64,000 bases of DNA from Streptomyces sp. A0642. GTDB lineage: Bacteria > Actinomycetota > Actinomycetes > Streptomycetales > Streptomycetaceae. The stretch lies in NCBI RefSeq assembly GCF_004795105.1, contig NZ_SSBL01000017.1, forward strand, positions 1 to 64,000. The letters are read 5' to 3'. This document shows positions 1-7,912 of this stretch, piece by piece (position 1 is the stretch's first letter; each line of letters begins with the position of its first letter). The notes under the pieces were generated by a model. That model saw only the letters and a list, made by a program, of their open reading frames with translations, made no database searches and was not told the origin of the DNA. A program made the position numbers and the translations under genes.

Positions 1-947
1 GCCGGCGCCCGTGGCGCCGGCGGGACGGGCGGGGCGACGGCCACCGCGCGCCCGCCGCCGCGGCGCTGCTCGATCATCGCGGTGGCGGCGGCCGGCAGCC
101 AGGCCGAGGCCGTGCCGCTGTCGTCGCTGCCGGAGGCGAAGAGGTGCGGGGAGAGCTGGGCCTGGAGCTCGGCCGGGGTGGGCCGCAGCGAGGCGTCCAT
201 CTGCATGCACGACTCGATCAGCGGCCGCAGGTCGTCGGGCAGCCCGCTCACGTCGGGGCCCTCGCGCAGCAGCATGAAGACCGTCTCGACCGGGTTGGCC
301 CCGTGGAACGGGGCGTGGCCGGTCGCGGCGAAGACGAGGGTCGAGCCGAGCGAGAAGATGTCGCTGGCTCCGGTGACGCTGCGCGAGTCCCGCGCCTGCT
401 CGGGCGACATGTAGGCGGGTGTGCCGACCGCCACGTTCGTCATGGTGAGCCGGGTGTTGGAGACCCCGGACGCGATCCCGAAGTCGATCACCCGGGGACC
501 GTCCTCGACGACGAGCACGTTGGACGGCTTCATGTCGCGGTGGACGAGCTTCGCCCCGTGGATGGACTGCAGGGCCTCCGCGATGCCGGCCGCCAGCCAG
601 CGCACGGCCTGGGTCGGCATCGGCCCGCACTCATTCACTATCTCTTCGAGCGAGGGCGCGGGCACGTAGGCGGTCGCGAGCCAGGGCACCGCGGCCCGCG
701 GGTCGGCGTCGACCACCGCGGCCGTGTAGAAACCGCTGACGGCGCGGGCGGCCTCCACCTCACGCGTGAAGCGGACCCGGAACAGCTGGTCCTCGGCCAG
801 TTCCGTACGGACCGTCTTGATCGCCACCCGCCGGCCGGACGCCGACCGGGCGAGATAGACCAGCCCCATGCCGCCGGCCCCGAGCCGTCCCAGCACCTCG
901 AACGGGCCGATCCGCCTCGGGTCGTGCTGCGTCAGCTGCTCCACCAC
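1..947 (-). CDS. Serine/threonine protein kinase, Pkn type (C-terminal part beyond the window)
   Basis: Eukaryotic-type protein kinase that phosphorylates Ser/Thr on target proteins. The frame is open to base 1, so the gene is cut by the window edge. Seen: glycine-rich loop GAGGMG at about residues 23-28, VAIK with the ATP-binding Lys44, catalytic HRD at 136-138, DFG at 155-157, then a substrate-loop SPEQ motif. The kinase domain ends at about residue 270 and runs into an Ala/Arg/Gly-rich linker, so any membrane or sensor part is missing here. Start GTG at 947 has GGGGAGG about 10 bases upstream; a second GTG follows directly at 944. The family is certain; the substrate and the signal sensed cannot be told. 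Confidence 0.9.
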   Translation of the reverse strand, partial: MVEQLTQHDPRRIGPFEVLGRLGAGGMGLVYLARSASGRRVAIKTVRTELAEDQLFRVRFTREVEAARAVSGFYTAAVVDADPRAAVPWLATAYVPAPSLEEIVNECGPMPTQAVRWLAAGIAEALQSIHGAKLVHRDMKPSNVLVVEDGPRVIDFGIASGVSNTRLTMTNVAVGTPAYMSPEQARDSRSVTGASDIFSLGSTLVFAATGHAPFHGANPVETVFMLLREGPDVSGLPDDLRPLIESCMQMDASLRPTPAELQAQLSPHLFASGSDDSGTASAWLPAAATAMIEQRRGGGRAVAVAPPVPPAPRAP

Positions 948-1123
948 TTGCCTGCCACCTCCCCGTACGGACCTCCGTGAGGAGAGGTCCGCGAAAAACC
1001 CGCCGTGTGCAGCGTCTCATCAGTGGGCACCACCCGGCGGTGCGCACCCCGATTGTTCCTGGCCGGGGCGCCGGTGGCGAACCCGGGGGCGGATACGGGT
1101 GTCCCGCCGCACTCCCTCCCGTA

Positions 1124-1918
1124 TCAGGACACCGGCGGCTGAAGTACCCCGAACACGGCACCCTGGTCATCCTGGAGGACCGCCATCCGCCCGTAGGGGA
1201 TGTCGAAGGGCGGCGCGGAGACCCGGCCGCCGAGCCGCTTGACGGTCTCGGCCGACGCGTCGCAGTCCGCCACGGCGAAGTAGCTGAGGAAGTAGCTGGG
1301 CATCTCGGCGGGGAAGGCGTCCGTGATGACGCTGCGCCCGCCGACCGCGGTGTCGGGGCCCGGTTCGGTGCCGGCCGGGGACCACATGCGGAAGTCGACA
1401 CCGGATTCCGCGGTGCCGGGAGCGCCGGCGTCGTCGAGGGCGGCGGAGCGGAAGCCGAAGACCTCCTCGTAGAAGGCGTCGACCTCGTCCTTCCGCCGGG
1501 TGTAGACCTCGGTCCAGCAGAAGGATCCGGGCTCGTTCTGCTTCTGGAAGCCCTTGCGCTCACCGGCCTGCCAGAGGCCGAACACCGCGCCGCCGGGGTC
1601 GGCGGCCTGGGCGAGCACTCCGGCGCGGCCGGACCGTACGGGGTCGGTGATCACCTGGCCGCCGTGCTCGCGGATCCGGGCGACGGACGCGGCGATGTCG
1701 TCGGTGGCGAAGTAGACGCCCCAGGCGGTCGGCATCCGGCCGTCCTGCTTGGCGGCGAGGGCGGCGACGAGGGCCCCGTCGCTGAGGGCGTCGGCGTACG
1801 GACCGTCGCCCGCCCGGAAGGTCCAGCCGAAGAGCTCCCCGTAGAAGCGCTTGCCCGCTTCGAGGTCGGGGAGCTGCACATCCACCCAGCACGGCGCGGA
1901 CTGCGCGAATGCGGCCAT
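1124..1918 (-). CDS. VOC (glyoxalase/bleomycin-resistance fold) protein, two-domain
   Basis: Two tandem vicinal-oxygen-chelate modules, about residues 5-120 and 130-262, each closing with the typical 'DPxGAVFGLWQ' or 'DDQGAVFGVLQ' strand. Many relatives in Streptomyces are annotated only as hydroxylase-like VOC proteins, so substrate and metal use cannot be named. An in-frame ATG lies at 1951, but the ATG at 1918 is preferred because GAAGGA sits about 9 bases upstream and the first VOC strand begins directly after it. The gene is monocistronic, between the kinase gene on the same strand and the divergent TetR gene. Confidence 0.85.
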   Translation of the reverse strand: MAAFAQSAPCWVDVQLPDLEAGKRFYGELFGWTFRAGDGPYADALSDGALVAALAAKQDGRMPTAWGVYFATDDIAASVARIREHGGQVITDPVRSGRAGVLAQAADPGGAVFGLWQAGERKGFQKQNEPGSFCWTEVYTRRKDEVDAFYEEVFGFRSAALDDAGAPGTAESGVDFRMWSPAGTEPGPDTAVGGRSVITDAFPAEMPSYFLSYFAVADCDASAETVKRLGGRVSAPPFDIPYGRMAVLQDDQGAVFGVLQPPVS

Positions 1919-1951
1919 GGGCCCGGATCCTTCCGTCGTGGTGCGATTCAT

Positions 1952-2245
1952 CCGTGGTGACGCTCGTCACACCCAACGTAACCGCGCACGCGCCCGCCCG
2001 CGCCCCCGCCCCTCCGATGCGAACACAGTTTCGATACACACGCCACCGCACACCCCTGTCACGGAAAGTTATCCACCGAAGTTGTCCACAGGCTGTTGAT
2101 AACATTAATGAAGCTGTGGGGAACCGGCAGGCAACCCCCCGGGCACATCCCCCGAAAACCCGCCATTCCCCCCGCCATGACTGCCGCACTCCCCATTTGC
2201 AGTCGGCCGAATCGCGCTCCGATCACCCGTCGGTAAGCTGACGGC
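1952..2245. promoter_or_regulatory. Divergent intergenic region with a cluster of DnaA-box-like nonamers
   Basis: Region between the VOC gene and the TetR gene. Four nonamers resembling the DnaA box lie within 55 bases: TTATCCACC (2069-2077, plus), TTGTCCACA (2082-2090, plus; an exact match to the Streptomyces consensus box), TTATCAACA (minus, 2095-2103) and TTCCCCACA (minus, 2115-2123). The plus pair and minus pair face each other. The segment is more AT-rich than its surroundings. It may be a DnaA-titration or DnaA-regulated promoter site. No replication genes are nearby, so this is not the chromosomal origin. Confidence 0.55.
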
Positions 2246-2893
2246 ATGACAGGACAAGTACGCACCGTCGACGGCCGCGTGGCCGGCCGACGCGGACAGG
2301 CGACGCGGCAGAAGCTGCTCGACTGCCTCAGCGAGATGCTCAGCTCCTCGCCGTACCGGGACGTCAAAGTCATCGACGTCGCCCGGAAGGCGGGGACTTC
2401 ACCCGCGACCTTCTACCAGTACTTCCCCGACGTCGAGGGCGCCGTCCTCGAAATCGCCGAAGAGATGGCCAAGGAGGGTGCCGGGCTGACCGAACTGGTC
2501 GCCGGACGCTCCTGGGTCGGCAAGGCGGGATGGCAGACAGCCGAAGAACTCGTCGAGGGATTCCTCGACTTCTGGCGGCGCAACGACGCCATCCTGCGCG
2601 TCGTCGACCTCGGCGCGGCCGAGGGCGACAAGCGGTTCTACAAGATCCGCATGAAGATCCTGAATTCCGTCACCAACTCCCTTACGGACTCGGTGAAGGA
2701 GCTCCAGGCCAAGGGCAAGGTCGACAAGGACGTCAGCCCCGCGGCGATGGCGGGCTCCCTGGTCGCGATGCTGGCCGCCGTGGCCTCGCACCAGAAGGGC
2801 TTCACCACCTGGGGCGTCAAGCAGGCCGAACTCAGGCCGAACCTCGCACTGTTGGTACACCTGGGCATCACCGGCAAGAAGCCGTCGAGGTAG
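2246..2893 (+). CDS. TetR family transcriptional regulator
   Basis: DNA-binding repressor or activator of 215 residues. The N-terminal helix-turn-helix is clear: 'RQKLLDCLSEML...VIDVARKAGTSPATFYQYFPD' at about residues 20-60, typical TetR_N. The C-terminal ligand and dimer domain (about 75-210) is alpha-helical and Lys-rich. The ATG at 2246 begins about 120 bases after a cluster of DnaA-like boxes, so expression might respond to DnaA. The gene stands alone and is followed by a strong hairpin. Its ligand and operator are unknown. It is one candidate for the regulator of the CGTCAG inverted repeats found elsewhere in the window, although no such repeat precedes this gene itself. Confidence 0.88.
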   Translation: MTGQVRTVDGRVAGRRGQATRQKLLDCLSEMLSSSPYRDVKVIDVARKAGTSPATFYQYFPDVEGAVLEIAEEMAKEGAGLTELVAGRSWVGKAGWQTAEELVEGFLDFWRRNDAILRVVDLGAAEGDKRFYKIRMKILNSVTNSLTDSVKELQAKGKVDKDVSPAAMAGSLVAMLAAVASHQKGFTTWGVKQAELRPNLALLVHLGITGKKPSR

Positions 2894-2959
2894 CGCCCGC
2901 GCCACAGTCCCGTACTGGGTGACGCACGGTGATCCCGGGCGGCCCCAGGTCCTGTCTCA

Positions 2960-2993
2960 CCGACGGCGGACCACGCCCGTGGTCCGCCGTCGG
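2960..2993. terminator. Hairpin terminator between TetR and the DDN-like gene
   Basis: Perfect 15-bp stem (CCGACGGCGGACCAC and its complement) with a 4-base loop, about 65 bases after the TetR stop codon. No T-tract follows, as is common in Streptomyces. It lies between two convergent genes and can act on both. Confidence 0.7.
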
Positions 2994-3090
2994 CGTACCC
3001 GGACGGTTCGGTTCACGATGCCCACCTCACGCGGAACCGCCGCGCGCGGTGCACGGCGTCCACGTCCCGCAGGGCCGCACGGCGCCCCCG

Positions 3091-3651
3091 TCACCCGGAG
3101 CCGCCGCGCTCCTCCCCTGGCCCCGCCGCTTCCCGCCGCTCCAGCCGGAACAGCCGGATCTCCCGGTCGATCCGCGCCTGGTACGCGGCATAGGGCGGCC
3201 AGAACGTCAGCGCCGTCTCCCACACCCGGGCCCGCTCCTCCCCTTCCAGCAGCCTCGCCCGTACGGGAATGCCGGCGCCCTTCCAGTTGATGACGGCCGC
3301 CTCGGGGTGCGCCAGCAGATTCGCCGTCCACGCCGGGTGGCCCGGGCGGCCGAAGTTGCTGCCGATGAGGATCCAGCTCCCCGCCCCGCCGTCACCCGGC
3401 TGCGGCATGCAGGCCAGCGGAGTGGTCCGGAGCCGCCCGCTGCGCGCCCCCGGCACCGTCAGCACCACCCCCGGCAGCATCCGCGCGCTGAGCAGCACCC
3501 GGCCACGGGTCAGCCGGTGCACCGCGCGGTCCAGGGCGGGCACGACGTGCGGGGCGATCCGCGCGAAGACGCGGGTCGCGGACACCTTCTGGACGAGCCG
3601 GACGCCGGGCGCGGCCCCGGACGCCGCCCCCGGCCCCGCTCCGGGCCCCAT
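3091..3651 (-). CDS. Nitroreductase/deazaflavin (F420)-dependent oxidoreductase, DDN family
   Basis: Protein of 186 residues with the Ddn-family pattern: a 'LTVPGARSGRLRTTPLACMPQ' type strand (about 60-80), a 'WILIGSNFGRPGHPAWTANLLAHPEA' core (about 90-117), and a C-terminal 'W...Y..YQARIDREIRLFRLE' tail. The family uses reduced F420 to reduce quinones or nitro compounds. The ATG at 3651 overlaps the stop codon of the upstream acyl-CoA dehydrogenase gene (TGATG), so the two are translationally coupled. It probably acts in the same oxidative pathway; the substrate is unknown. Confidence 0.82.
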   Translation of the reverse strand: MGPGAGPGAASGAAPGVRLVQKVSATRVFARIAPHVVPALDRAVHRLTRGRVLLSARMLPGVVLTVPGARSGRLRTTPLACMPQPGDGGAGSWILIGSNFGRPGHPAWTANLLAHPEAAVINWKGAGIPVRARLLEGEERARVWETALTFWPPYAAYQARIDREIRLFRLERREAAGPGEERGGSG

Positions 3652-4934
3652 CAGACCGCCACCCGTCCGGCCGGGCCGTGCCCCGCCGGCCCGGCGGCCT
3701 CCTCCTGGCCGAACAGCCCGGCGCGCCGCGCCGCGTGGTCGCGCAGCAGGTGGACGGGGCCGAAGAGCTGTTCGCCGGCCGCGGCCCGGTGGAAGTAGGG
3801 CCGCACCTCGTCCTCCCCCGCGGAGCCGGAGCCGCCGTGCAGTTGCATCGCCTCCGCGGTGGTGATCCGCAGCGCCTCCAGCGCCTGGGCGAGCGCGAGA
3901 CCGCCGGACTCCGGGTCGCGGGCGGCGTAGTACGCGGCGGAGCGGGCCGACCGCACGCGTACGTACAGGTCCGCCAGCCGGAGTCGCGCGGCCTGGAACG
4001 AACCGGCCGCGCGGCCGGACCGCTCGCACGCCCCGACGTGGCCGAGCGTCCGCTCCAGCGCGACCGCCGCCGCCCCGGCGGCCTCGGCGGCGAGCGCGAC
4101 GGCCGCCGTGCGCCCGGTGGCCGCGAGCGCGGCCGTCACGTCCACGGTGTCGTCGGCGCCGAGGAGTTCGGCCTCGGTGTCGCGCAGCTGGATCCGGGCG
4201 AGCGGCCGGGTGGCGTCGGGCGACGCCTGCCGGGTACGGACGAGGCCGGCGGGCGGTTGAGGCCCGTCCGCCCCGACCAGGAAGAGGAGGGTGCGGCTGC
4301 GCGGGAAGCCGCCGGTGTGCGCGGCGACCAGGAGCAGTCCGGCGCTGTGCCCGTCGAGCACCTGGGCGGCCTCCCCGTACAGCCGCCAGCCGCCGCCCCC
4401 GCCTGCCGGCCGGGCCTGCACGCCGCCCGCCCGGCCGCCGCCCGCCCAGGCGCCCCCGGTGAGATCGCCGGTGAGGCCGAGCGCGGTGGAGAGCGAGCCG
4501 CCCGGCACGGCCAGCGCCGCGGTGAGTTCGCCCGCCGCGAGGGCCGGCAGCAGGGCCGCGCGCTGCTCCCCGGTCCCGAGGGCGAGGATCAGGGGTGCGG
4601 CGAGTACGGCGGTGGCGAGCAGCGGGGACGGCAGCAGGGCGCGGCCTGCCTCCTCCAGCGCGACGGCGAGCTCGGCCGGGCCGTGCTCCCCGCCTCCGTA
4701 CTCCTTCGGGAGGGCGAGCCCCGGCAGCCCCGGGTGCTGGGAGAGCCGGCGCCACAGGGCGGCGTCGTATCCGTCCGGCGCGCTCGCGGCGTTCCCGTCG
4801 CCGGGCCCGCCACGTGGGTCGAGACCCTCACCTCGGCCGGTGACCTCGCGCCGGCCGGAGATGTCGCGTCCGGCCAGCAGTTCGCGCACAGTGCGGCGGA
4901 TCTCGTCCTGTTCCGCGGTGAAGGCGGCATCCAT
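3651..4934 (-). CDS. Acyl-CoA dehydrogenase family protein
   Basis: FAD-dependent acyl-CoA dehydrogenase-like protein of about 427 residues. Seen: N-terminal helical region (FTAEQDEIRRTVRELLAG), a KEYGGGEHGPAELAVALEEAGRALL block, and a C-terminal helical domain with 'AEAMQLHGGSGSAGEDEVRPYFHRA' close to the family signature. A Gly/Arg-rich insertion at about residues 25-60 is unusual, and the usual catalytic Glu region is degenerate, as in many actinobacterial paralogues of steroid or acyl side-chain pathways. The start at 4934 is chosen because AAGGAG lies 7 bases upstream; an in-frame ATG at 4988 would only add an Arg/Pro-rich tail. It is divergent from the thiolase gene across a shared operator. 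Confidence 0.87.
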   Translation of the reverse strand: MDAAFTAEQDEIRRTVRELLAGRDISGRREVTGRGEGLDPRGGPGDGNAASAPDGYDAALWRRLSQHPGLPGLALPKEYGGGEHGPAELAVALEEAGRALLPSPLLATAVLAAPLILALGTGEQRAALLPALAAGELTAALAVPGGSLSTALGLTGDLTGGAWAGGGRAGGVQARPAGGGGGWRLYGEAAQVLDGHSAGLLLVAAHTGGFPRSRTLLFLVGADGPQPPAGLVRTRQASPDATRPLARIQLRDTEAELLGADDTVDVTAALAATGRTAAVALAAEAAGAAAVALERTLGHVGACERSGRAAGSFQAARLRLADLYVRVRSARSAAYYAARDPESGGLALAQALEALRITTAEAMQLHGGSGSAGEDEVRPYFHRAAAGEQLFGPVHLLRDHAARRAGLFGQEEAAGPAGHGPAGRVAV

Positions 4935-5080
4935 CGTCGGACTCCTTCCCCTCGGAGGCCGGTGGCCTCCGATCTGACGGGTCGTCATGCTAGGGGCGCG
5001 GCGACGAGATTCCCAGAGCCGCGCGGGTGGCGGAAGCGCCGCACGGCCCCCGCCCTTCGAGGCATCCCGCGCCCGCCCAT

Positions 5081-5099
5081 ATCTGATGTACCGTCAGAT
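5081..5099. promoter_or_regulatory. Inverted-repeat operator (CGTCAG family), site 1
   Basis: ATCTGATGTACCGTCAGAT, a near-perfect 19-bp inverted repeat. It lies between the divergent acyl-CoA dehydrogenase (ATG 4934) and thiolase (ATG 5102) genes and ends only 2 bases before the thiolase start codon. It is one of six copies in the window. Size and symmetry fit a TetR-family operator; the cognate regulator is not known. Confidence 0.7.
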
Positions 5100-5101
5100 C
5101 C

Positions 5102-6271
5102 ATGCCCTCTTCCCCCCGCAAGGTCGCCGTCGTCGGCATATCCCTCGCCGACTGCGGACGCGTCGACACGGCCACGCCGTACGCGCTGCACGCCCAGGCC
5201 GCCCGACGGGCCCTCGCCGACTCGGGTCTGGACCGCTCGGTCGTCGACGGCTTCGCCTCGGCGGGGCTCGGCACGCTCGCCCCGGTCGAGGTCGCCGAGT
5301 ACCTGGGGCTGAAGCCCACCTGGGTGGACTCCACCTCGGTCGGCGGATCGACCTGGGAGGTCATGGCGGCCCACGCGGCGGACGCCGTCGCGGCGGGCCG
5401 CGCCAACGCCGTCCTGCTGGTGTACGGATCGACGGCCCGGGCCGACATCAAGGCCGGCCGCCGCACGTCCAACCTCTCGTTCGGGGCCCGGGGACCGCTC
5501 CAGTTCGAGGTGCCGTACGGCCACTCGCTGATCTCCAAGTACGCGATGGCCGCCCGCCGTCACATGCACGAGTACGGCACCACCCTGGAGCAGCTCGCCG
5601 AGGTGGCGGTGCAGGCCCGGACGAACGCGGCGGCCAATCCCGACGCCATGTTCCGCACGCCGGTCACGGTCGACGAGGTGCTTTCCGGCCCGATGATCGC
5701 CGACCCGTTCACGAAGCTGCACTGCTGCATCCGCAGCGACGGCGGCTGCGCGGTGCTGCTGGCGGCCGAGGAGTACGTACCGGACACGGCGAAGGCCCCC
5801 GTCTGGATCCTCGGCACCGGCGAGCACGTCTCGCACTCCACGATGTCGGAGTGGGACGACTTCACGGTCTCCCCCGCGGCCGTGTCCGGCCGCCTCGCGT
5901 TCGAACGGGCGGGGGTGCGGCCCGCGGACATCGACCTGGCGGAGATCTACGACGCGTTCACCTATATGACGCTGGTGACGCTGGAGGACCTGGGTTTCTG
6001 CGCGAAGGGCGAGGGCGGCGCGTTCGTCGAGAACGGCCGCACGGGCCTCACGGGCCTGCTCCCGGTCAACACGGACGGTGGCGGCCTGTCCGCCTGCCAC
6101 CCCGGGATGCGCGGGCTGTTCCTGCTGGTGGAGGCGGTGCGACAGCTGCGCGGCGAGGCGGGCGACCGGCAGGTGCGCAGGGCGGGGGGCCGGCTGCCGG
6201 AGCTGGCGGTGGCGTCGGGGACGGGCGGCTGGTTCTGCTCGTCGGGCACGGTGGTGCTGGGGCGGGGGTGA
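5102..6271 (+). CDS. Thiolase-superfamily (lipid-transfer/SCP2-thiolase-like) protein
   Basis: Thiolase-fold enzyme of 389 residues, starting 'RKVAVVGISLADCGR' like the SCP2/Ltp branch. Seen: the N-terminal 'VDSTSVGGSTWEVMAAHAADAVAAGRANAVLLVYGST' region, in which the position of the usual nucleophilic Cys holds Ser/Gly; 'DPFTKLHCCIRSDGGCAVLLA' in the middle; and 'LAEIYDAFTYMTLVTLEDLGF' with a C-terminal 'SACHPGMRG' motif. Loss of the nucleophile is typical of Ltp-type aldolases, which cleave beta-hydroxyacyl-CoAs and need a DUF35 partner; a DUF35 gene lies at 41.1 kb. No Shine-Dalgarno fits before ATG 5102 because the operator is there, so a leaderless transcript is possible. Confidence 0.85.
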   Translation: MPSSPRKVAVVGISLADCGRVDTATPYALHAQAARRALADSGLDRSVVDGFASAGLGTLAPVEVAEYLGLKPTWVDSTSVGGSTWEVMAAHAADAVAAGRANAVLLVYGSTARADIKAGRRTSNLSFGARGPLQFEVPYGHSLISKYAMAARRHMHEYGTTLEQLAEVAVQARTNAAANPDAMFRTPVTVDEVLSGPMIADPFTKLHCCIRSDGGCAVLLAAEEYVPDTAKAPVWILGTGEHVSHSTMSEWDDFTVSPAAVSGRLAFERAGVRPADIDLAEIYDAFTYMTLVTLEDLGFCAKGEGGAFVENGRTGLTGLLPVNTDGGGLSACHPGMRGLFLLVEAVRQLRGEAGDRQVRRAGGRLPELAVASGTGGWFCSSGTVVLGRG

Positions 6272-6286
6272 GGTATCGCAGCGCGC

Positions 6287-6691
6287 TCACACGGCGACGA
6301 CGGTGAGCAGGCCTTCAAGCCCCTTGAAGTCGTCGGCATTGCGGGTGAAAAGGGGCAGTTGCCTTACCGACGCGATGGCGGCGATCATCAGATCCATGCG
6401 CCGGGGCCGGGGGTTACGGCCCGCAGCCACGACGAGGGCCACCATGCTCCCGTAACGAGCAGCCGCGTCCCCGTCGAAGGGCAGCGGTTCGAAGTCGGCT
6501 ACGGCGGCTCCCAACTTCTCCATGCGCGCCGCCCGCCCAGCGGGGTCACCGGCCATGGCCACACCGTGCTGGAGTTCAGCCATCGTCACAGCGGTGAGCG
6601 CCGGAAAAGCGGGTAGATCCTCGGCGCGCAGCAAGTCGAGGTCGATGTACGTACAGGTGTCCAGGACGCCCGCCCGGTAGCGCTCAGCCAC
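6287..6691 (-). CDS. PIN domain ribonuclease toxin (VapC-like)
   Basis: Toxin of 134 residues. PIN-fold acidic residues are visible: Asp11 in 'VLDTCTYIDL', Glu in 'MAELQHGV', Asp in 'RRMDLMIAA' and a late 'TRNADDF'. The family cleaves RNA using Mg2+. The start is taken as GTG 6691, which overlaps the antitoxin stop by 8 bases; the longer open frame upstream is only the antitoxin gene read in another phase. It is the second gene of a two-gene toxin-antitoxin operon and is held inactive by the product of the upstream gene. Confidence 0.85.
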   Translation of the reverse strand: MAERYRAGVLDTCTYIDLDLLRAEDLPAFPALTAVTMAELQHGVAMAGDPAGRAARMEKLGAAVADFEPLPFDGDAAARYGSMVALVVAAGRNPRPRRMDLMIAAIASVRQLPLFTRNADDFKGLEGLLTVVAV

Positions 6692-6962
6692 GCGTACGCT
6701 CCCACGGGTCGTCGTCCCCGGCCCGGTCCTCGCCGCCGAAGAACTCGTCCGCTTCACGCCGCATCAGCGCGCCGTCCACATGCGGAAGTCGCCGGTGGCG
6801 AGACACCAGCTCCTCCGCGCTCAGGCTCCTTCTGCGAGTGAGGGGCCGGAGTTCCGCCACCTCTATCCCGTTGCGAGTGATGTGGAAGACCTCGCCCGCC
6901 TCCACGGCATTCATGACATCGGCGGACTGATTCCGAAATTCCCGCTGGGTAATGGTCCTCAT
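6684..6962 (-). CDS. Phd/YefM-type antitoxin partner of the PIN toxin
   Basis: Antitoxin of 92 residues. The N-terminal 'MRTITQREFRNQSADVMNAVEAGEVFHITRNGIEVAEL' segment is a classic Phd/YefM DNA-binding fold, followed by an acidic, flexible C-terminus (DEFFGGEDRAGDDDPWE) that would wrap the toxin. It precedes and overlaps the toxin gene, so both are made from one transcript and the antitoxin probably autorepresses it. The ATG at 6962 is clear. Confidence 0.85.
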   Translation of the reverse strand: MRTITQREFRNQSADVMNAVEAGEVFHITRNGIEVAELRPLTRRRSLSAEELVSRHRRLPHVDGALMRREADEFFGGEDRAGDDDPWERTRG

Positions 6963-7092
6963 GACACCAACGTAGCCCCGCGTGTCTCAGCGCGCCACAG
7001 GATGCAGCCCTCAAGGTCGAGAACGATGGGGGCCCGCCGCGCCCACTTCGCTCTCCTCCCGCCGGGGTCTCCGCATCGGGTGCAATGGGGGG

Positions 7093-7782
7093 ATGAGTGA
7101 TACTCCGACCCCCGCCGCATCGCAGGCCGCCTTCCTCGACCTCCTCCACACCCAGCGCGTCTGGGACGTCGACCTGCCCGCCTTCGACGCGGCCGGGGCG
7201 CCCCCCGCACCCCTCCCCCTCTTCCACGCCTGGTTCACCGAGGCGGTCACCGCCGGTCAGGCCGAGCCGCACACGATGACGCTGGCGACCGTGGACGCGC
7301 AGGGGCTGCCGGACGTGCGCACGCTGATGCTGCACGACGCGGACGAGCGCGGCTGGCACTTCGCCACGCACGCCACCAGCGCGAAGGGCCGCCAGCTCGC
7401 CGCCCGTCCGTACGCCGCGCTCGGCTTCTACTGGCCCGCGCAAGGACGGCAGGTACGCGTCCGGGGCCCGGTGACCGCCTGTTCCCGGGCCGAGAGCAGC
7501 GCCGATCTGCACGCCCGCTCGACCGGGGCCCTGGCCTCGGCCCTGGTCGGACGGCAGAGCGAGGTCCTGGGCTCGACGGATGCACTCGACCGGGCCTCGG
7601 ACGCCGCGTGGCGGCGGGCACGCGAGGAGCCGGACTCGGAGGTCGCGAGCTGGACCCGGTACGTCGTCGAGCCGCGCGAGGTCGAGTTCTTCCAGGGCGA
7701 TGCCCGGCGCCGGCACGTGCGGCTGCGCTACCGCCGGGAGGGCGGGGACGGAGCCTGGGAGCGGGAGCTGCTCTGGCCCTGA
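7093..7782 (+). CDS. Pyridoxamine 5'-phosphate oxidase family protein (PdxH-like)
   Basis: FMN-binding split-barrel protein of 229 residues. 'EPHTMTLATVDAQGLPDVRTLMLHDADERGWHFATHATSAKGRQL' matches the PNPOx N-terminal FMN-binding region. The C-terminal 'VVEPREVEFFQGDARRRHVRLRYRR...W..ELLWP' matches the PdxH dimerisation region. It could make pyridoxal phosphate or be a paralogue with another substrate. The ATG at 7093 follows GGGGGG; an upstream extension lacks domain similarity. Monocistronic. Confidence 0.8.
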   Translation: MSDTPTPAASQAAFLDLLHTQRVWDVDLPAFDAAGAPPAPLPLFHAWFTEAVTAGQAEPHTMTLATVDAQGLPDVRTLMLHDADERGWHFATHATSAKGRQLAARPYAALGFYWPAQGRQVRVRGPVTACSRAESSADLHARSTGALASALVGRQSEVLGSTDALDRASDAAWRRAREEPDSEVASWTRYVVEPREVEFFQGDARRRHVRLRYRREGGDGAWERELLWP

Positions 7783-7912
7783 CCTGCCGTGCGCGTCCGA
7801 AGGCCTCACTCGGGCCGACGGCCGATTTATCCGCTTCCTTCGGCTCTACCCGCTTCGGACGGCCGAGGAGCACTATGGGAGGCAGGTGAGCGCTGGAGGC
7901 TGGAGGTCACCC

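Noticed and set aside
2041..2130. Chromosomal replication origin
   Set aside because: Only four DnaA-like boxes and no dnaA, dnaN, rpmH or gyrase gene nearby; Streptomyces oriC holds many more boxes.
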